Shown: in pieces, positions 50,094-60,429 of the stretch | How positions within the stretch are numbered: position 1 is the stretch's first letter | How the letters are laid out: the number at the start of each line of letters is the position of its first letter | Assembly (NCBI GenBank): GCA_027489875.1 | Contig: JAIXZE010000022.1 | Coordinates: forward strand, 1 to 61,030 | Origin: Verrucomicrobiales bacterium | Lineage (GTDB): Bacteria; Verrucomicrobiota; Verrucomicrobiia; Limisphaerales; UBA9464 | DNA: 61,030 nt | Direction: 5' to 3' | Notes under the pieces: generated by a model | The model's database searches: none | Told to the model about the DNA's origin: nothing | The model's input: only the letters and a program-made list of their open reading frames with translations | Made by a program: the position numbers and the translations under genes

Positions 50094-50861
50094 TCATACG
50101 GTGAGGTGCTGGCGGACGATGTCGTCGTTCAGTTCGCCGATGGGGCCTTTCGCTACGATTGCGCCGCGATCCATGATGTAAAAGGCATCCCCGACTTCGA
50201 TGCAGAAGTCGAGGTATTGCTCAACGAGCAGGATGCCGAGGCGGGCTTCCTTGCGGAGGGTCTGGATGGCGTTCTGGATTTCCTCGGCGCGCTGGGGTTC
50301 CTCGCCGGTGAGGCCGTGGGTGCTGAGGCGTTTGATGGTCTCGCCGATCTGGTCGATGATGTTGGGCTGGATGCCCTCGGTGGGTTCGTCGAGGAGGAGG
50401 ATGCGTGGGTCGGTGAGGAGGGCGCGGCCGATCGCGAGTTGCTGTTGCTGGCCGCCCGAGAGGACGCCGCCCTTGCGCTGGAGCATTTCCTTGAGGACGG
50501 GGAACAGGGTGAGGACGCGGTCGAGTTCGCCGGCGAGCTTCCGGCCCTGGGCGACGGCTCCGATGCGGAGGTTCTCCCAGACGGTGAGGGTGGGGAAGAT
50601 GTCGCGTCCCTGCGGAACGAGGCCGAGGCCGGCGCGCGCGCGGTCCTCGGGACGGAGTCCGTTGAGGAGGGTGTCGCCGAGGCGGATCGTGCCCTGATCG
50701 GTCCGGGCGAGGCCGGTGATGGCGCGGAGGGTCGTGGTCTTGCCCACGCCGTTGCGGCCCATGAGGCAGACGACCTGGCCGGGTTGGACGGTGAGGGAAA
50801 CGTCGCGGAGGATGCGCGAGCCGTCGTAGGAGACGTGGAGACCGGAGAGTTCGAGGTTCAT
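50094..50861 (-). CDS. urtE: Urea ABC transporter ATP-binding protein UrtE
   Basis: A 255-residue LivF-type ATPase. Walker A GRNGVGKT (35-42), ABC signature LSGGQQQQLAIGRALL, and Walker B ILLLDEPTEGIQPNI, whose EGIQP form is characteristic of UrtE. It energises urea import with UrtD. Its ATG overlaps the urtD stop (50858-50861). Confidence 0.96.
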   Translation of the reverse strand: MNLELSGLHVSYDGSRILRDVSLTVQPGQVVCLMGRNGVGKTTTLRAITGLARTDQGTIRLGDTLLNGLRPEDRARAGLGLVPQGRDIFPTLTVWENLRIGAVAQGRKLAGELDRVLTLFPVLKEMLQRKGGVLSGGQQQQLAIGRALLTDPRILLLDEPTEGIQPNIIDQIGETIKRLSTHGLTGEEPQRAEEIQNAIQTLRKEARLGILLVEQYLDFCIEVGDAFYIMDRGAIVAKGPIGELNDDIVRQHLTV

Positions 50862-51637
50862 GCGGCGGCGGCGTGTCCCTTCTTTTTTCGACCGAGGTAG
50901 ACTTCCTTGACGCGTTCGTCGGACTGGACGTGATCGACGGTGCCTTCGCAGAGCATGGAGCCCTGGTGGAGGACGGTGACGGTGCGGGCGATCTGGCGGA
51001 CGAAGACCATGTCGTGTTCGATGACGACGATGGTGTGTTTGCCGGCGAGGGAGAGGAGGAGTTCGCCGGTGCGCTCGGTTTCGGCGTCGGTCATGCCGGC
51101 GGCGGGTTCATCCACGAGGAGCAGGCGCGGGGATTGGGCGAGCAGCATGCCGATCTCGAGCCATTGCTTCTGGCCATGGGAGAGGGCACCGGCCTGCCAG
51201 TGAGCGCGATCGACCAGCCCGATGGTGGTGAGCACCTCGTGGATGCGGTCGCGCTCGGCGGGCTTGAGGCGCGAGAAGAGGCAGGACCAGATGCCGCGTT
51301 CGCCGCGCAGCGAGAGCCAGATGTTCTCCTCGACCGTGTGGTGGACGTAGACGGAAGGCGTCTGGAACTTCCGGCCGATGCCAAGACGCGCGATCTCGTA
51401 TTCGTTGAGTTCGGTGAGGTTGACGTTTTCACCGAACTCGATCTTTCCCTTGTCCGGGCGGGTGCGCCCGGTGATGAGGTCGAGCATGGTGCTCTTCCCG
51501 GCTCCATTGGGGCCGATGATGACGCGGAGTTCGCCCTCATCGAGGTAGAGGTTGAGCTCGTTGATGGCGCGGAAGCCGTCGAAGGACTTGGTGACGCCTT
51601 CGAGGGTCAGCAGGAATGGGCGGCGGGTGCTGCTCAC
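50858..51637 (-). CDS. urtD: Urea ABC transporter ATP-binding protein UrtD
   Basis: A 259-residue LivG-type ATPase starting at GTG 51637, which overlaps the urtC stop as GTGA. Walker A GPNGAGKS (42-49), GIGRKFQTPSVYVHHTVEEN, signature LSHGQKQWLEIGMLL, and Walker B LLLVDEPAAGMTDAE. The signature has LSHGQ instead of LSGGQ, common in UrtD. It pairs with UrtE. Confidence 0.95.
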   Translation of the reverse strand: MSSTRRPFLLTLEGVTKSFDGFRAINELNLYLDEGELRVIIGPNGAGKSTMLDLITGRTRPDKGKIEFGENVNLTELNEYEIARLGIGRKFQTPSVYVHHTVEENIWLSLRGERGIWSCLFSRLKPAERDRIHEVLTTIGLVDRAHWQAGALSHGQKQWLEIGMLLAQSPRLLLVDEPAAGMTDAETERTGELLLSLAGKHTIVVIEHDMVFVRQIARTVTVLHQGSMLCEGTVDHVQSDERVKEVYLGRKKKGHAAAA

Positions 51638-52782
51638 GGTTTTGGGGTGACCGACGTGGAAGATTCCGGGGTGGCGGGGGCGGGTTTCCGGCGGAGGCCC
51701 TTGAGGCGGGCCGGAAGGCCGGCGAGGCCCTCGGGAAGGAAGAGGGTGACGAGGATGAAGAGGATCCCGAGGAAGTACGGCCATTGCTCGGCGAACGAGT
51801 GGGTGGCGTAGCTCTTGAGGGCATTGACGCCGACGGCTCCGAGGATTGGTCCGAAGATCGTTCCGCGGCCCCCGACGGCGCACCAGACGACGGCTTCGAG
51901 GGATTTCTCGGTGCCCATCTCGCTCGGGTTGATGATCCCGACCTGTGGGACGTACAGGGCTCCGCCGAGTGCGGCGATGATGGCGGCGACGACGAAGACG
52001 AAGAGCTTGAAATGCGCGGTGGCGTACCCGGAGAAGAGGACGCGGTTCTCGGAATCGCGGATGGCGCGCTGGATGAGCCCGAACTTGGTGGTCGTGAGCC
52101 AGCGGCAGAAGGCGTAGGTAAGGAGCAGGAGCACGCCGGAGGCGATGTAGAGTGCGCGCTTGGTGGACGGCAGGTTGATGTCCTGGCCGAGGATGAACTT
52201 GAAATCGGTGAGGCCGTTGTTGCCGCCGAAGGTGAAGTCATTCCGGAAGAACAGCAGCGTCGCTGCGTAGGTGAGCGCCTGGCTGAGGATCGAGAAGTAG
52301 ACGCCCTTGATGCGCGAACGGAACGCGAGCCATCCGAACGCCGCCGATACGAGGGCGGGCACGACGACGACGGCGGCCATGGCAAAGGCGAGGCTGCGGA
52401 AGGGGATCCAGTGCGGTGGCAGGCCGCCGGTGTCCGGATAGCGCTTCGGGAACTCCAGGAAGACCATGAAGTCGGGGATGTCCGCCTGGTACTGTCCGAG
52501 CTTTCCGATCAGGAGCATGAGGTGCATGCCGAGGGCGTAGCCGCCGAGGGCGAAGAACAGGCACTGGCCGAGGCTGAGGATGCCGGTCTGGCCCCAGAGC
52601 AGGTTCACGCCGAGGGCGAGCACGGCGTAGCACAGGTACTTTCCGAACACCCCCATCTGGAAGGTGGTGAGATGAAACGGGGAATCGACGGGCACCGCGC
52701 CGTTGAGCAGCGGGAGCACCACGAGGCCGATGAGGGCCAGCGCGGCAACGATCCAGATTTCGCGTTGGGTGGAGGTTTTCAT
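51634..52782 (-). CDS. urtC: Urea ABC transporter permease UrtC
   Basis: A 382-residue LivM-type permease with about ten membrane segments. NLLWGQTGILSLGQCLFFAL and GYALGMHLMLL, FGGNNGLTDFK, RVLFSGYATAHFK and WCAVGGRGTIFGPILGAVGV are diagnostic. It starts one base after the urtB stop and overlaps urtD. ATG 52782 is chosen since the family begins directly with the first helix region. Confidence 0.95.
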   Translation of the reverse strand: MKTSTQREIWIVAALALIGLVVLPLLNGAVPVDSPFHLTTFQMGVFGKYLCYAVLALGVNLLWGQTGILSLGQCLFFALGGYALGMHLMLLIGKLGQYQADIPDFMVFLEFPKRYPDTGGLPPHWIPFRSLAFAMAAVVVVPALVSAAFGWLAFRSRIKGVYFSILSQALTYAATLLFFRNDFTFGGNNGLTDFKFILGQDINLPSTKRALYIASGVLLLLTYAFCRWLTTTKFGLIQRAIRDSENRVLFSGYATAHFKLFVFVVAAIIAALGGALYVPQVGIINPSEMGTEKSLEAVVWCAVGGRGTIFGPILGAVGVNALKSYATHSFAEQWPYFLGILFILVTLFLPEGLAGLPARLKGLRRKPAPATPESSTSVTPKP

Positions 52783-52783
52783 G

Positions 52784-54475
52784 TCAGCCTTCGAGACCGC
52801 GGCCACGGGAGGCGAAAATCCCGCTGGGACGCCATTGGAGGAAGAGGATGATCGCACCCAGGACGGTGATCTTCCCGAGCACGGCACCGAGCCACGGTTG
52901 GAGGATCTGGTCGGTGACCCCGACCCCGAGCGAGGCGGAGACGGTGCCGGGGATGCTGCCAACACCGCCGAGCACCACGATCATGAAGCAGTCGACGACG
53001 TAGTTCTGACCGAGGCCCGGCCCGACGTTGCCGATCTGGGAGAGGCAGGCACCCGCCATTCCAGCGAGGCCGGAACCGAAGGCGAACGTCATCAGGTTCA
53101 CGCGTTCCGTGCGGACGCCGAGGGCGGAGGCCATCGAACGGTTCTGCATCACGGCGCGGATCTGGAGGCCGAGACTCGTGCGCGTCATCAACGCCCAGGT
53201 CAGGACGACGATGGCGACCGCGAAGGCGATGACGAACATGCGGTTGTAGGCGAGGAGAACGTCGGAAACGACCCAGGAACCGCTGAGCCACGAGGGAGCA
53301 CCGACCTGCACGTTGGCGGCACCGAAGATGTGCCGGAACACCTGCTGGAGGACGAGGCTCACGCCCCATGTGGCGAGCATCGATTCGAGTGGCCGGCGAT
53401 AGAGGAAGCGGATGATGCCGCGTTCCAGCGCCAGCCCGACGAGTGCGGCGGCCAGGAACGAGGCGGGCAGCGCGACGATGAAGTAGCAGTCGTAACCCTT
53501 GCCGGAGGTTCCGAAGGCGGCACTGAACCAGCCCTGGACGACATACGCGGTGTAGGCTCCAACCATGATGAGTTCGCCGTGCGCCATGTTGATGACGCCC
53601 ATCAAGCCGAACGTGATGGCGAGTCCGAGCGCAGCGACGAGCAACACGGCGGAAAGGCTGAGGCCGCGGAAGGCGGTACCGAACAAGGTTCCCCAGCGGA
53701 CGTAGGTCTCCAGTTCGGCGACTGCTTCGCGGACGGCCTTCAACATCTCGGGATCATTCGCCGAGGCGAGTTGCGTGCGGAGCTTCTGCAGGGGCGGCAG
53801 CGAACTCACCGAACGGATCTCGGCGAGCGTGGCCACCGCGCGAAGTCGGGCCGCGCGATCTTCTCCGGCAAGTTGCGTGAAGGCGATGGCCTCCGTCAGC
53901 GCCTTGCGGACGGCGGGTTCCGTCTCCTTGGAAAGGCGTCCCTCGAAATGAGGCAGGTACTCGGCTTCCTGTTCCTGGCCCAGCTTCACGATGGCGTCCT
54001 GCCGGACGCGGACATCCGGATCCGCGATCGCATGGAGGTCGAGGACGACCTTGATGGCACGTCGCAGCTTGGAGGAGGTGTCGATGGGCGAGAGATCCGA
54101 CATGACCGGCCGGACGGGTGCTCCGGCGGCGTCGACCAGCGGTTTCCCGTCGCGGATGCGGAGGCCGTTGCTGCGGCCCTCGGCATCGGTGGCACCGTCG
54201 ACGAGGAAGGGTTCACCGGTTCCGCCATCGGGGGGTTCCCAGAGGAAGAGGTTGCCGAGTCGCCAGGCGGCGAGCGCCTGGAGCACCAGGGCGTCGTCGG
54301 TGCTGATGAGTTCGCGGACGGCGGTGACCTGTTCGGCGGCATCCTCGGCCCGGATGGCTTGCAGGAGTTTCGCGCGGGCGGCTTCGTCGGCGAGGGATCG
54401 GGCAGAGAGCAGGAGGGCGAACCAGAAGGGAAGCAGCAGCAGGAGGCGTGCGGGGAGCGTGAGTGAGGATCGCAT
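52784..54475 (-). CDS. urtB: Urea ABC transporter permease UrtB with N-terminal extension
   Basis: A 563-residue LivH-type permease. A signal-like helix (MRSSLTLPARLLLLLPFWFA) is followed by about 230 residues of HEAT-like helical extension (LLQAIRAEDAAEQVTAVREL, DPDVRVRQDAIVKLGQEQEA, IAFTQLAGEDRAARLRAVAT). The permease core then begins near 275 (LGLAITFGLMGVINMAHGEL, EFGLE-like LALERGIIRFLYRRPLESML, DCFMIVVLGGVGSIPGTV). Long N-terminal extensions are known in UrtB, so this is expected for the family; the extension lies outside the cytoplasm. It follows urtA across a 243-bp region rich in stem-loops. Confidence 0.94.
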   Translation of the reverse strand: MRSSLTLPARLLLLLPFWFALLLSARSLADEAARAKLLQAIRAEDAAEQVTAVRELISTDDALVLQALAAWRLGNLFLWEPPDGGTGEPFLVDGATDAEGRSNGLRIRDGKPLVDAAGAPVRPVMSDLSPIDTSSKLRRAIKVVLDLHAIADPDVRVRQDAIVKLGQEQEAEYLPHFEGRLSKETEPAVRKALTEAIAFTQLAGEDRAARLRAVATLAEIRSVSSLPPLQKLRTQLASANDPEMLKAVREAVAELETYVRWGTLFGTAFRGLSLSAVLLVAALGLAITFGLMGVINMAHGELIMVGAYTAYVVQGWFSAAFGTSGKGYDCYFIVALPASFLAAALVGLALERGIIRFLYRRPLESMLATWGVSLVLQQVFRHIFGAANVQVGAPSWLSGSWVVSDVLLAYNRMFVIAFAVAIVVLTWALMTRTSLGLQIRAVMQNRSMASALGVRTERVNLMTFAFGSGLAGMAGACLSQIGNVGPGLGQNYVVDCFMIVVLGGVGSIPGTVSASLGVGVTDQILQPWLGAVLGKITVLGAIILFLQWRPSGIFASRGRGLEG

Positions 54476-54578
54476 GCGAAGGGTGGAAAGCGGGATAAAT
54501 GCTGCGTGAAAACCGGTGGAGCAGGGGGAATGCCGGGATGGGTGCAGAAGGCACGAATCCTGGTGTCCGGATGGAGAA

Positions 54579-54683
54579 GGTGGTTCGCCGTGTGGCGGGC
54601 GAACCACCATGAACCCCGGTGCGGGCACCGGGGAAAAGGGAGTTGGAAGGAGAATGGGGGTGGGCGGCCCTCCGCCCACCCCC
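54579..54683 (-). promoter_or_regulatory. Three consecutive stem-loops between urtA and urtB
   Basis: In transcript order: a 12-bp stem GGGGGTGGGCGG/CCGCCCACCCCC (54656-54683, loop of four), an 8-bp stem CCCCGGTG/CACCGGGG (54614-54633), and an 11-bp stem GGTGGTTCGCC/GGCGAACCACC (54579-54608, loop of eight). All are perfect. A pyrimidine-rich stretch (TTCTCCTTCCAACTCCC) follows the first. They begin 36 bp after the urtA stop. The likely effect is partial termination or 3' protection, giving more UrtA than permease, as is usual for binding proteins. Confidence 0.75.
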
Positions 54684-54718
54684 GGTCGTTTCAACTCACT
54701 GAAGGATGCTCAGTCCGT

Positions 54719-55963
54719 TCAGTTCGCGCCGAGGAACTTGGCGCTAAAGGGTTCGCCTGGGACGTTCTTGATCGTCTTGATGATCTTGAACTGGCCAGTG
54801 GGAAGGGTCTCGCCGATGTAGGCGTTGTTCACCAGGTGGTGGTTGGCCTGCATGGTGACTTCGCCGGCAGGGCCCTTGAACTTCAGCCCGACGATGGACT
54901 CGCGGACCTTGTCGACCTCGAAGGAGTCCGCCTTCTCAACAGCGGACTTCCAGAGGTGCACGCCCATGCGGGAGAGGTTCATCGGGCTGCAGGTAACGCG
55001 GCCCTTGGGATCCACGCCGGTGACGGGGAAGTCCACGCCAGTGACCTTCGGGTTGAGGAGCCACTTCTGGAAATCGCCGACGAACTTGGTGTTCTCGGGG
55101 CTCTTGATGGACATGAAGTAGGTCCAGCAGCCGAGGTGACCGGCGAGGGCCTTGGCGGGAAGCCCGCGGAACTCATCCTCGGAGATCGAGAAGGAGACGA
55201 CGGGGCAGTTCTCGCTGGTCAGGCCGGCATTGGAGAATTCCTTGAAGAACGGGACGTTGGTGTCGCCGTTCAACGTGGAGATGACGCAGGCCTTGCCGCC
55301 GCCGGCGAACGACTTGATGGAGGCGACGATGGTCTGGTAGTCGGTATGTCCGAAGGGCGTATAGATCTCCTCGATGTCGGAGTCAGGGATGCCCTTGGAC
55401 TTGAGATACTGCTTGAGGATCTTGTTGGTCGTGCGCGGGTAGACGTAGTCGGAACCGAGCAGATAGAACTTCTTCTTGCCTTCGCCGAGCATGTAGTCGA
55501 CGGCGGGGATGGCCTGCTGGTTCACAGCCTCGGCGGTGTAGAAGATGTTCTTCGAAAGCTCTTCGCCCTCGTACTGCACGGGGTAGAAGAGGAGGCCGTT
55601 GTTGCGCTCGAACACGGGCAGCACGGACTTGCGGGAAACCGAGGTCCAGCATCCGAACACGACGGCCACCTTGTCCTTCACGACCAACTGCTCCGCCTTC
55701 TCGGCGAAGAGCGGCCAGTTCGAGGCGGGATCGACCACGACGGGCTCGATCATATAGGGCTTGCCGCCCACCTTCACGCCACCGGACTTGTTGATCTCGT
55801 CGAAGGTGAACAGGAGCACGTCCTTCAGCGAGGTCTCGCTGATGGCCATCGTTCCGCTGAGGGAGTGGAGGACGCCAACCTTGACCGTGTCGGCGGCTTC
55901 AGCGACGCCCAGGACCAAAGTGATGACTGCGGCGGAGAGCCACTTGATGGGATTTGCTTTCAT
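54719..55963 (-). CDS. urtA: Urea ABC transporter substrate-binding protein UrtA
   Basis: A periplasmic urea-binding protein of 414 residues. Signal peptide [20 protein letters not shown] with cleavage near AEA-A. The mature part has [60 protein letters not shown] and [16 protein letters not shown], all typical of UrtA and distinct from amino-acid binders. It captures urea for UrtBC. It lies 52 bp after the porin gene on the same strand. Confidence 0.97.
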   Translation of the reverse strand: MKANPIKWLSAAVITLVLGVAEAADTVKVGVLHSLSGTMAISETSLKDVLLFTFDEINKSGGVKVGGKPYMIEPVVVDPASNWPLFAEKAEQLVVKDKVAVVFGCWTSVSRKSVLPVFERNNGLLFYPVQYEGEELSKNIFYTAEAVNQQAIPAVDYMLGEGKKKFYLLGSDYVYPRTTNKILKQYLKSKGIPDSDIEEIYTPFGHTDYQTIVASIKSFAGGGKACVISTLNGDTNVPFFKEFSNAGLTSENCPVVSFSISEDEFRGLPAKALAGHLGCWTYFMSIKSPENTKFVGDFQKWLLNPKVTGVDFPVTGVDPKGRVTCSPMNLSRMGVHLWKSAVEKADSFEVDKVRESIVGLKFKGPAGEVTMQANHHLVNNAYIGETLPTGQFKIIKTIKNVPGEPFSAKFLGAN

Positions 55964-56015
55964 GGGTGATGCGATCGAATCGATGAGTGTTGAACGGGAT
56001 TGAGTTGAAGGTGGA

Positions 56016-57272
56016 CTAGAACAGGTAGTTGAGGCCGAGACCGAAGATGACACGGTTCTTGTGACCATCGAGGCCGCCCGTATAGGAGGTGAAGTCGTAC
56101 CGGATCTCAGGCTGGATCTTCACACGCGGGGTGGGCATCCAGTTGAGGGTCAGGGTCAGGCTTCCGAGGGAGCCGTCAGCGTCGGACGAGACGATGGCGC
56201 TGCCGGGACGGCCGGGGAGGTTGATGCCCTTGAGGCCGCCACCATCCGGGTCGTCGAGGTATTCCGCGCGCACTGCAACGGAGAGCGTCGACGCGAGATC
56301 GTAAGAGGTGAAGACGCCGATGGAGGTGAGGTCCGAGGCCTTTCCGATGGCGGGATCGAAGTTGAAGTAATCAAACTCGAGGCCGGTGTGGAACTTGTCG
56401 GTGAAATCATAGCCAGCCAGGACGGAACCGCCCTTGATGTCGGTGGTGCGGCTTTCAGGACCGCCGAAGCCGATGAGGTTGAACCAGCCTTTCTCGGTGG
56501 GCTTGAAGTTCAGGCTGCCGATGAGGGTCTTGCCGTCGTTGGAATCGACCGGACCGGCATACATGCCGTTCTGGACGCGGACGCGGGCAGTGAGCCAGTC
56601 GGTGAACGTGTAGGAAAGCTGGACGCCTGCGCCGGGTGGGTTTCCGGTATAGAACCATTGGAAGCCCTGGGAGAAGTTCGCGTTGGCCGCCCCGCCGTCA
56701 CCGGACTCATAGTTCAGCAGCGAGATCAACTGGCCCGCCTTGATGTTGAGGCCGGTACCGATGGGCGCGTTGATTTCCACATAGGCCTCGCGGACGGACT
56801 CAAAGCCTGCCGCCGGAGAACCGGTGTTGAGTACGGTGGAATCCTCTCCCCAGATCATGGAGGTGCGGAACCCGGCATCCCATTTATCGCCGCTGGCCTC
56901 GACGGGCTTGCTGGCGAGGGTGAGCTTGACCTTGTTGAGGGAGAACCCGTTGTGCGAGGTGTTCCAAAGATAGCCGTCGCTCTTCTTGTCCGCGGGATTC
57001 CGGGAGTTATAGAAGTACGACGTCTGGACAAAACCGGAGAGGGTGATCTCCGACATCGCCGTGGTCGCCTTGAGCCCGGACTTCGAGGGCTGGAGGCCTT
57101 CGCGCTGTGCGAGTTGTTCGAGGGCGTCCAGGCGCTGCTTCAACGCGGTGTTCTCGGACTCCAGCTTCTCGAGCCGGGTCGGATCCTGGGCAACGGCGAG
57201 CGTCAGGCTGCCGACGATGGCCGCCGCGTAGCGCAGGTGATGGGTTGGAGTTCTGAATCTCAGCTGGTTCAT
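56016..57272 (-). CDS. Outer-membrane porin of the BBP2/OmpL-like type, likely urea or solute porin
   Basis: A 418-residue protein with a signal peptide (cleavage near LAVAQ) and a short coiled coil ([20 protein letters not shown]), as in porins that contact peptidoglycan. A barrel follows: [88 protein letters not shown], and a C-terminal strand ending in Phe ([14 protein letters not shown]). This is the pattern of putative beta-barrel porin 2. Its place as first gene before urtA suggests it admits urea through the outer membrane. The specificity is inferred from context only. Confidence 0.85.
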   Translation of the reverse strand: MNQLRFRTPTHHLRYAAAIVGSLTLAVAQDPTRLEKLESENTALKQRLDALEQLAQREGLQPSKSGLKATTAMSEITLSGFVQTSYFYNSRNPADKKSDGYLWNTSHNGFSLNKVKLTLASKPVEASGDKWDAGFRTSMIWGEDSTVLNTGSPAAGFESVREAYVEINAPIGTGLNIKAGQLISLLNYESGDGGAANANFSQGFQWFYTGNPPGAGVQLSYTFTDWLTARVRVQNGMYAGPVDSNDGKTLIGSLNFKPTEKGWFNLIGFGGPESRTTDIKGGSVLAGYDFTDKFHTGLEFDYFNFDPAIGKASDLTSIGVFTSYDLASTLSVAVRAEYLDDPDGGGLKGINLPGRPGSAIVSSDADGSLGSLTLTLNWMPTPRVKIQPEIRYDFTSYTGGLDGHKNRVIFGLGLNYLF

Positions 57273-58002
57273 AGGGTTCGCGCACACGACACACGGCGGT
57301 TGCCGGAAACGGCTCCGATCCATCCCGCACGGTTTTGGCGTCTGAGGGGCGCCTGCGTTCTGGAGCGGATTGCCATGTGTGTCGCCGGCACCCCAACCTC
57401 GCGGCATGCCAAGTCCGCATTTCTTGCCATCGGGATGTTTTCATCTGTGGGATGCTTTTTCCTCATGCGAGCGCGTACTGTCCGCGGCTATTTCGATTGA
57501 GGGATTCTTCTGACTCCGAGCGTGGCCGGTTTGCAGGGCCATTTCTGAGGTGCTGAACAGAAGGTTCGCCTTCAGCCGTGCGCTGGAGCCGGGTGGTTCG
57601 CGCGGATTCGAGGTGTCGAGACTTCTTCCCGGTGGCTAAAAAAAAACAATGTGTGCGGTATGCAGCGTCGCGTTCTGGGCGAGGGCCGCGCCCCCTCCCG
57701 GAGGAGTTCTTTCGGATGATCACGATCAGGTGGTCGATCCGTTCAAGGCGGAGACCACGCCAAGGTGAGTTCCGTCGCCTGCCTTGGTGATGGCCGGGTG
57801 CCCTCACCCGGCGGTGCCCATGCATCTCCTTTGTGCCGTGCAGGTCGCAAACTTGGACCTTCAGGTCGGCACCGGTGTGGAAGGCTTGTATACCAATTTT
57901 GGGTAATGTGCTTTGGATGGGAATTCAGTGGCGGGGGTTGGTCGGTTTCTGGGATCACCTTGGACGGTCCAACCCGCGATTGCTCCTGGGTTGGTCCCAA
58001 GC
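57273..58002. other. Divergent intergenic region, 730 bp, without a gene
   Basis: It lies between the porin/urt genes (minus) and the TonB receptor (plus), so it must hold both promoters. Seen: a GCCGGGTG-CCCT-CACCCGGC palindrome at 57794-57813 and a run of nine A at 57638-57646. No riboswitch, NtrC site, convincing sigma-54 -24/-12 pair or Fur box was recognised. Short frames on either strand have no protein-like character. Confidence 0.6.
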
Positions 58003-60405
58003 ATGAATTCGCACTCTTCATTCTGGCAGGGAGGGCTTCTGTGTGTCCTGGGTGTTGCGGCCGGAGCCGATGGATTGACCGCGGCCTCCGCTACCAACGA
58101 CCTCAGTCGGGTCGTGGTGGAAGGTTTGCCCCTCGACGAGACGGTCCTGCCCACGGGGCGATCCGTGGAGTCCGTGACCGGGGGCGAACGTTCGATCCTG
58201 GAGACACCGCGGTCGGTCAGCGTCGTGACGAAGGCGCAGATGGAGGCCCGGGCGATCTCCCGCGCCACCGACTTCAACCAATACGCCCCCGGGGTCTACA
58301 CGCCGGCGCGCTACGGATTGGCGAATGTTCCGGTGATCCGGGGTGACCTCGGCGAGATCTACCAGAACGGCCAGCGCACCATCTACAGCCGCAACGCGCT
58401 TCTCGCGAGTTTCAATCAGGTGGAGGCGATGGACATCGTCAAGGGGCCCGGATCGGCGGTCTACGGTCCCCAGGGGGCCGCACCGGGTGGCTACGTCAAC
58501 TTCGTCACCAAGGCCCCGCGGTTTGATGGTTTCCACGGCGAGATGATCAGCCGCTGGGGAACCTACGTTCCCGGTGGGCAGTCGTATTTCACGCCGGAGT
58601 GGGTCCTCGATGTCGGCGGGCCGATCAGCGAGAAGGTGGCCTACCGCGTCAGCTATCTCGGACGCGAGGCCGAAGGGTACTACCGGGACACGAAGGACAA
58701 TCGTCAGGACCTGTTCGCTGCGTTGACGTGGGTTCCAACGGAGCAGTGGTCGATCGATTGGAACGCGCAATTCTACACCGCCCGCTTCAACGAGGTGGTC
58801 GGGATCAACCGGGTGACGCAGGAGTTGATCGACGACTGGCAGTACATCGCGGGCCCGGTGCGGGTGAATCCGAACCGTCCCGCATGGGCGGCACCCTACC
58901 AGTACGCGTTGCTGGATCCGGCGAATGCGCAACGGGTGAAGGTGTATCCCTGGCAGACGTTGAACTCGCCGTCGGACAGCGCCGCGGGGAAGAAGTTCTC
59001 CTCGCAGATGACGGCGACCTACGCGATCAGCGACACGGCGCGCGTGGTGAATCGGGCCTACGGCGAGACGCAGGACAGCCGCAAGATCTCCGGGTACGGA
59101 TACACCGAATGGATCCCGGAGAACTGGATGATCAACGACCGCCTCGAGTTGCACCTCGACGTGGATCCGGAGATCGCCGGGCGGGCGTTTCCGATCCGCA
59201 CGATCTCAGGATTGGATGTCCGCTACTCCGAGTTGGTGTCGTATCAGGACTTCACCGCGGAGCCGTTCTTCATCCACGACGTGACGCAGCCGGCGGGCGG
59301 GTTCTCGGTGCCAGGTCTGGCACCGGGGACGAGCGTTGCAGGCGGCTTCAATGTGCCGGGAGCACCGGGGTATGGCGGTGTTCCGTGGGCGTCGGTCGGT
59401 AGCCAGGACAGCACGCTGTTGCAGACCGGCTTCTTCACGCAGTGGGACATTGCCCTCGGCGACAAGTTCAACCTGCTCGTGGGTGGGCGCGGCGATCACT
59501 TCGATGCGGCTGCCGCGAGTCCGGAGTTCGTGGAGGTGGCGCGGGGTGGACTCTACGACGCCTCCGCCGAGCGCCTTCGTGGATCGGTGTTCGTCAGCGG
59601 GCTGTATAAGTGGACGCCCACGTTGTCGTCGTACGCGACCTACAACCTCGCGGCGGCGGTCGCGGGAAGCGTCAACTTTGGAGGTGTCGATGGTTCCCGC
59701 GGCAACGCGGGCCTCGAGAACTCGCTCGGTTCCGAAAGCGAACTGATCGAAGTCGGATCAAAGGCCAGCCTGTTCGGGAACACGGTGTTTGTGGGGGCGG
59801 CGCTGTTCCGGCAGACGCGCGTCGCGCCGCAGTTGGTTGGCGGCCCCATCGGCATCGAGACCCGCGGCGTGGAGTTGGAGGCCTTCTACCAACCCGATCG
59901 CAATTTCAACGCGAGCGCGAACTTCACCTTCCAGGACGCGAAGCAGGACGATTACTCCTACCAGCAGACGTGGTCGTACCTCGATGGGTACCCGGTGGGA
60001 TTCGAAGTCGATGGACAGTCGGGAACGGGCGTGGGAAGCCCGAACTACAACGATGCCGCGGGTCGCACCCGGCCCACGGGACGCCTCCGTGCGGCGAGCG
60101 TGCCGCGGGTGATGTTCAATGCCTATGTGACGTACCAGTTCGACAACGGATTGGGTGCCAGCCTCGGGCCGCAGGTCACCGGCGAGCAATGGCAGGATCA
60201 ACTGGGAACCCTGCGCATCCCGACCCAGTACACGATCAACGCCTTCCTCTTCTATCGTCGACCCCGATGGGATGTGCAGATCAACTTCTTCAACATCACG
60301 GACGAGCGGAACTGGACGTCGATCGACCCCAGCTTCGCCGGCAACGACGTGATCTTCCCCGAGCAACCCTTCCGGATCAGCGGTCAGGTTCGGTACCGGT
60401 TTTGA
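58003..60405 (+). CDS. TonB-dependent siderophore-type outer-membrane receptor
   Basis: An 800-residue receptor. A signal peptide lies near 1-32 (FWQGGLLCVLGVAAGADGLT), then a plug domain about 50-190 (ETPRSVSVVTKAQMEARAIS, VPVIRGDLGEIYQNGQ, VKGPGSAVYGPQGAAPGGYV, NFVTKAP). A 22-strand-type barrel follows, with the receptor end INFFNITDERNWTSIDPSFA and the terminal VRYRF. This is the siderophore-receptor class (FhuE/FoxA-like) powered by TonB-ExbBD, which is not in the window. The ligand is unknown. ATG 58003 is preferred to 57913, as the extra residues do not form part of a signal. No Fur box or siderophore genes are adjacent. Confidence 0.92.
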   Translation: MNSHSSFWQGGLLCVLGVAAGADGLTAASATNDLSRVVVEGLPLDETVLPTGRSVESVTGGERSILETPRSVSVVTKAQMEARAISRATDFNQYAPGVYTPARYGLANVPVIRGDLGEIYQNGQRTIYSRNALLASFNQVEAMDIVKGPGSAVYGPQGAAPGGYVNFVTKAPRFDGFHGEMISRWGTYVPGGQSYFTPEWVLDVGGPISEKVAYRVSYLGREAEGYYRDTKDNRQDLFAALTWVPTEQWSIDWNAQFYTARFNEVVGINRVTQELIDDWQYIAGPVRVNPNRPAWAAPYQYALLDPANAQRVKVYPWQTLNSPSDSAAGKKFSSQMTATYAISDTARVVNRAYGETQDSRKISGYGYTEWIPENWMINDRLELHLDVDPEIAGRAFPIRTISGLDVRYSELVSYQDFTAEPFFIHDVTQPAGGFSVPGLAPGTSVAGGFNVPGAPGYGGVPWASVGSQDSTLLQTGFFTQWDIALGDKFNLLVGGRGDHFDAAAASPEFVEVARGGLYDASAERLRGSVFVSGLYKWTPTLSSYATYNLAAAVAGSVNFGGVDGSRGNAGLENSLGSESELIEVGSKASLFGNTVFVGAALFRQTRVAPQLVGGPIGIETRGVELEAFYQPDRNFNASANFTFQDAKQDDYSYQQTWSYLDGYPVGFEVDGQSGTGVGSPNYNDAAGRTRPTGRLRAASVPRVMFNAYVTYQFDNGLGASLGPQVTGEQWQDQLGTLRIPTQYTINAFLFYRRPRWDVQINFFNITDERNWTSIDPSFAGNDVIFPEQPFRISGQVRYRF

Positions 60406-60429
60406 AGTGGGGTGGAGCTCTGCCGTCCT

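Noticed and set aside
57273..58002. Search for a riboswitch, Fur box or NtrC/sigma-54 site between urt genes and the TonB receptor
   Set aside because: No convincing conserved core or dyad was found; the only clear structure is a common palindrome.
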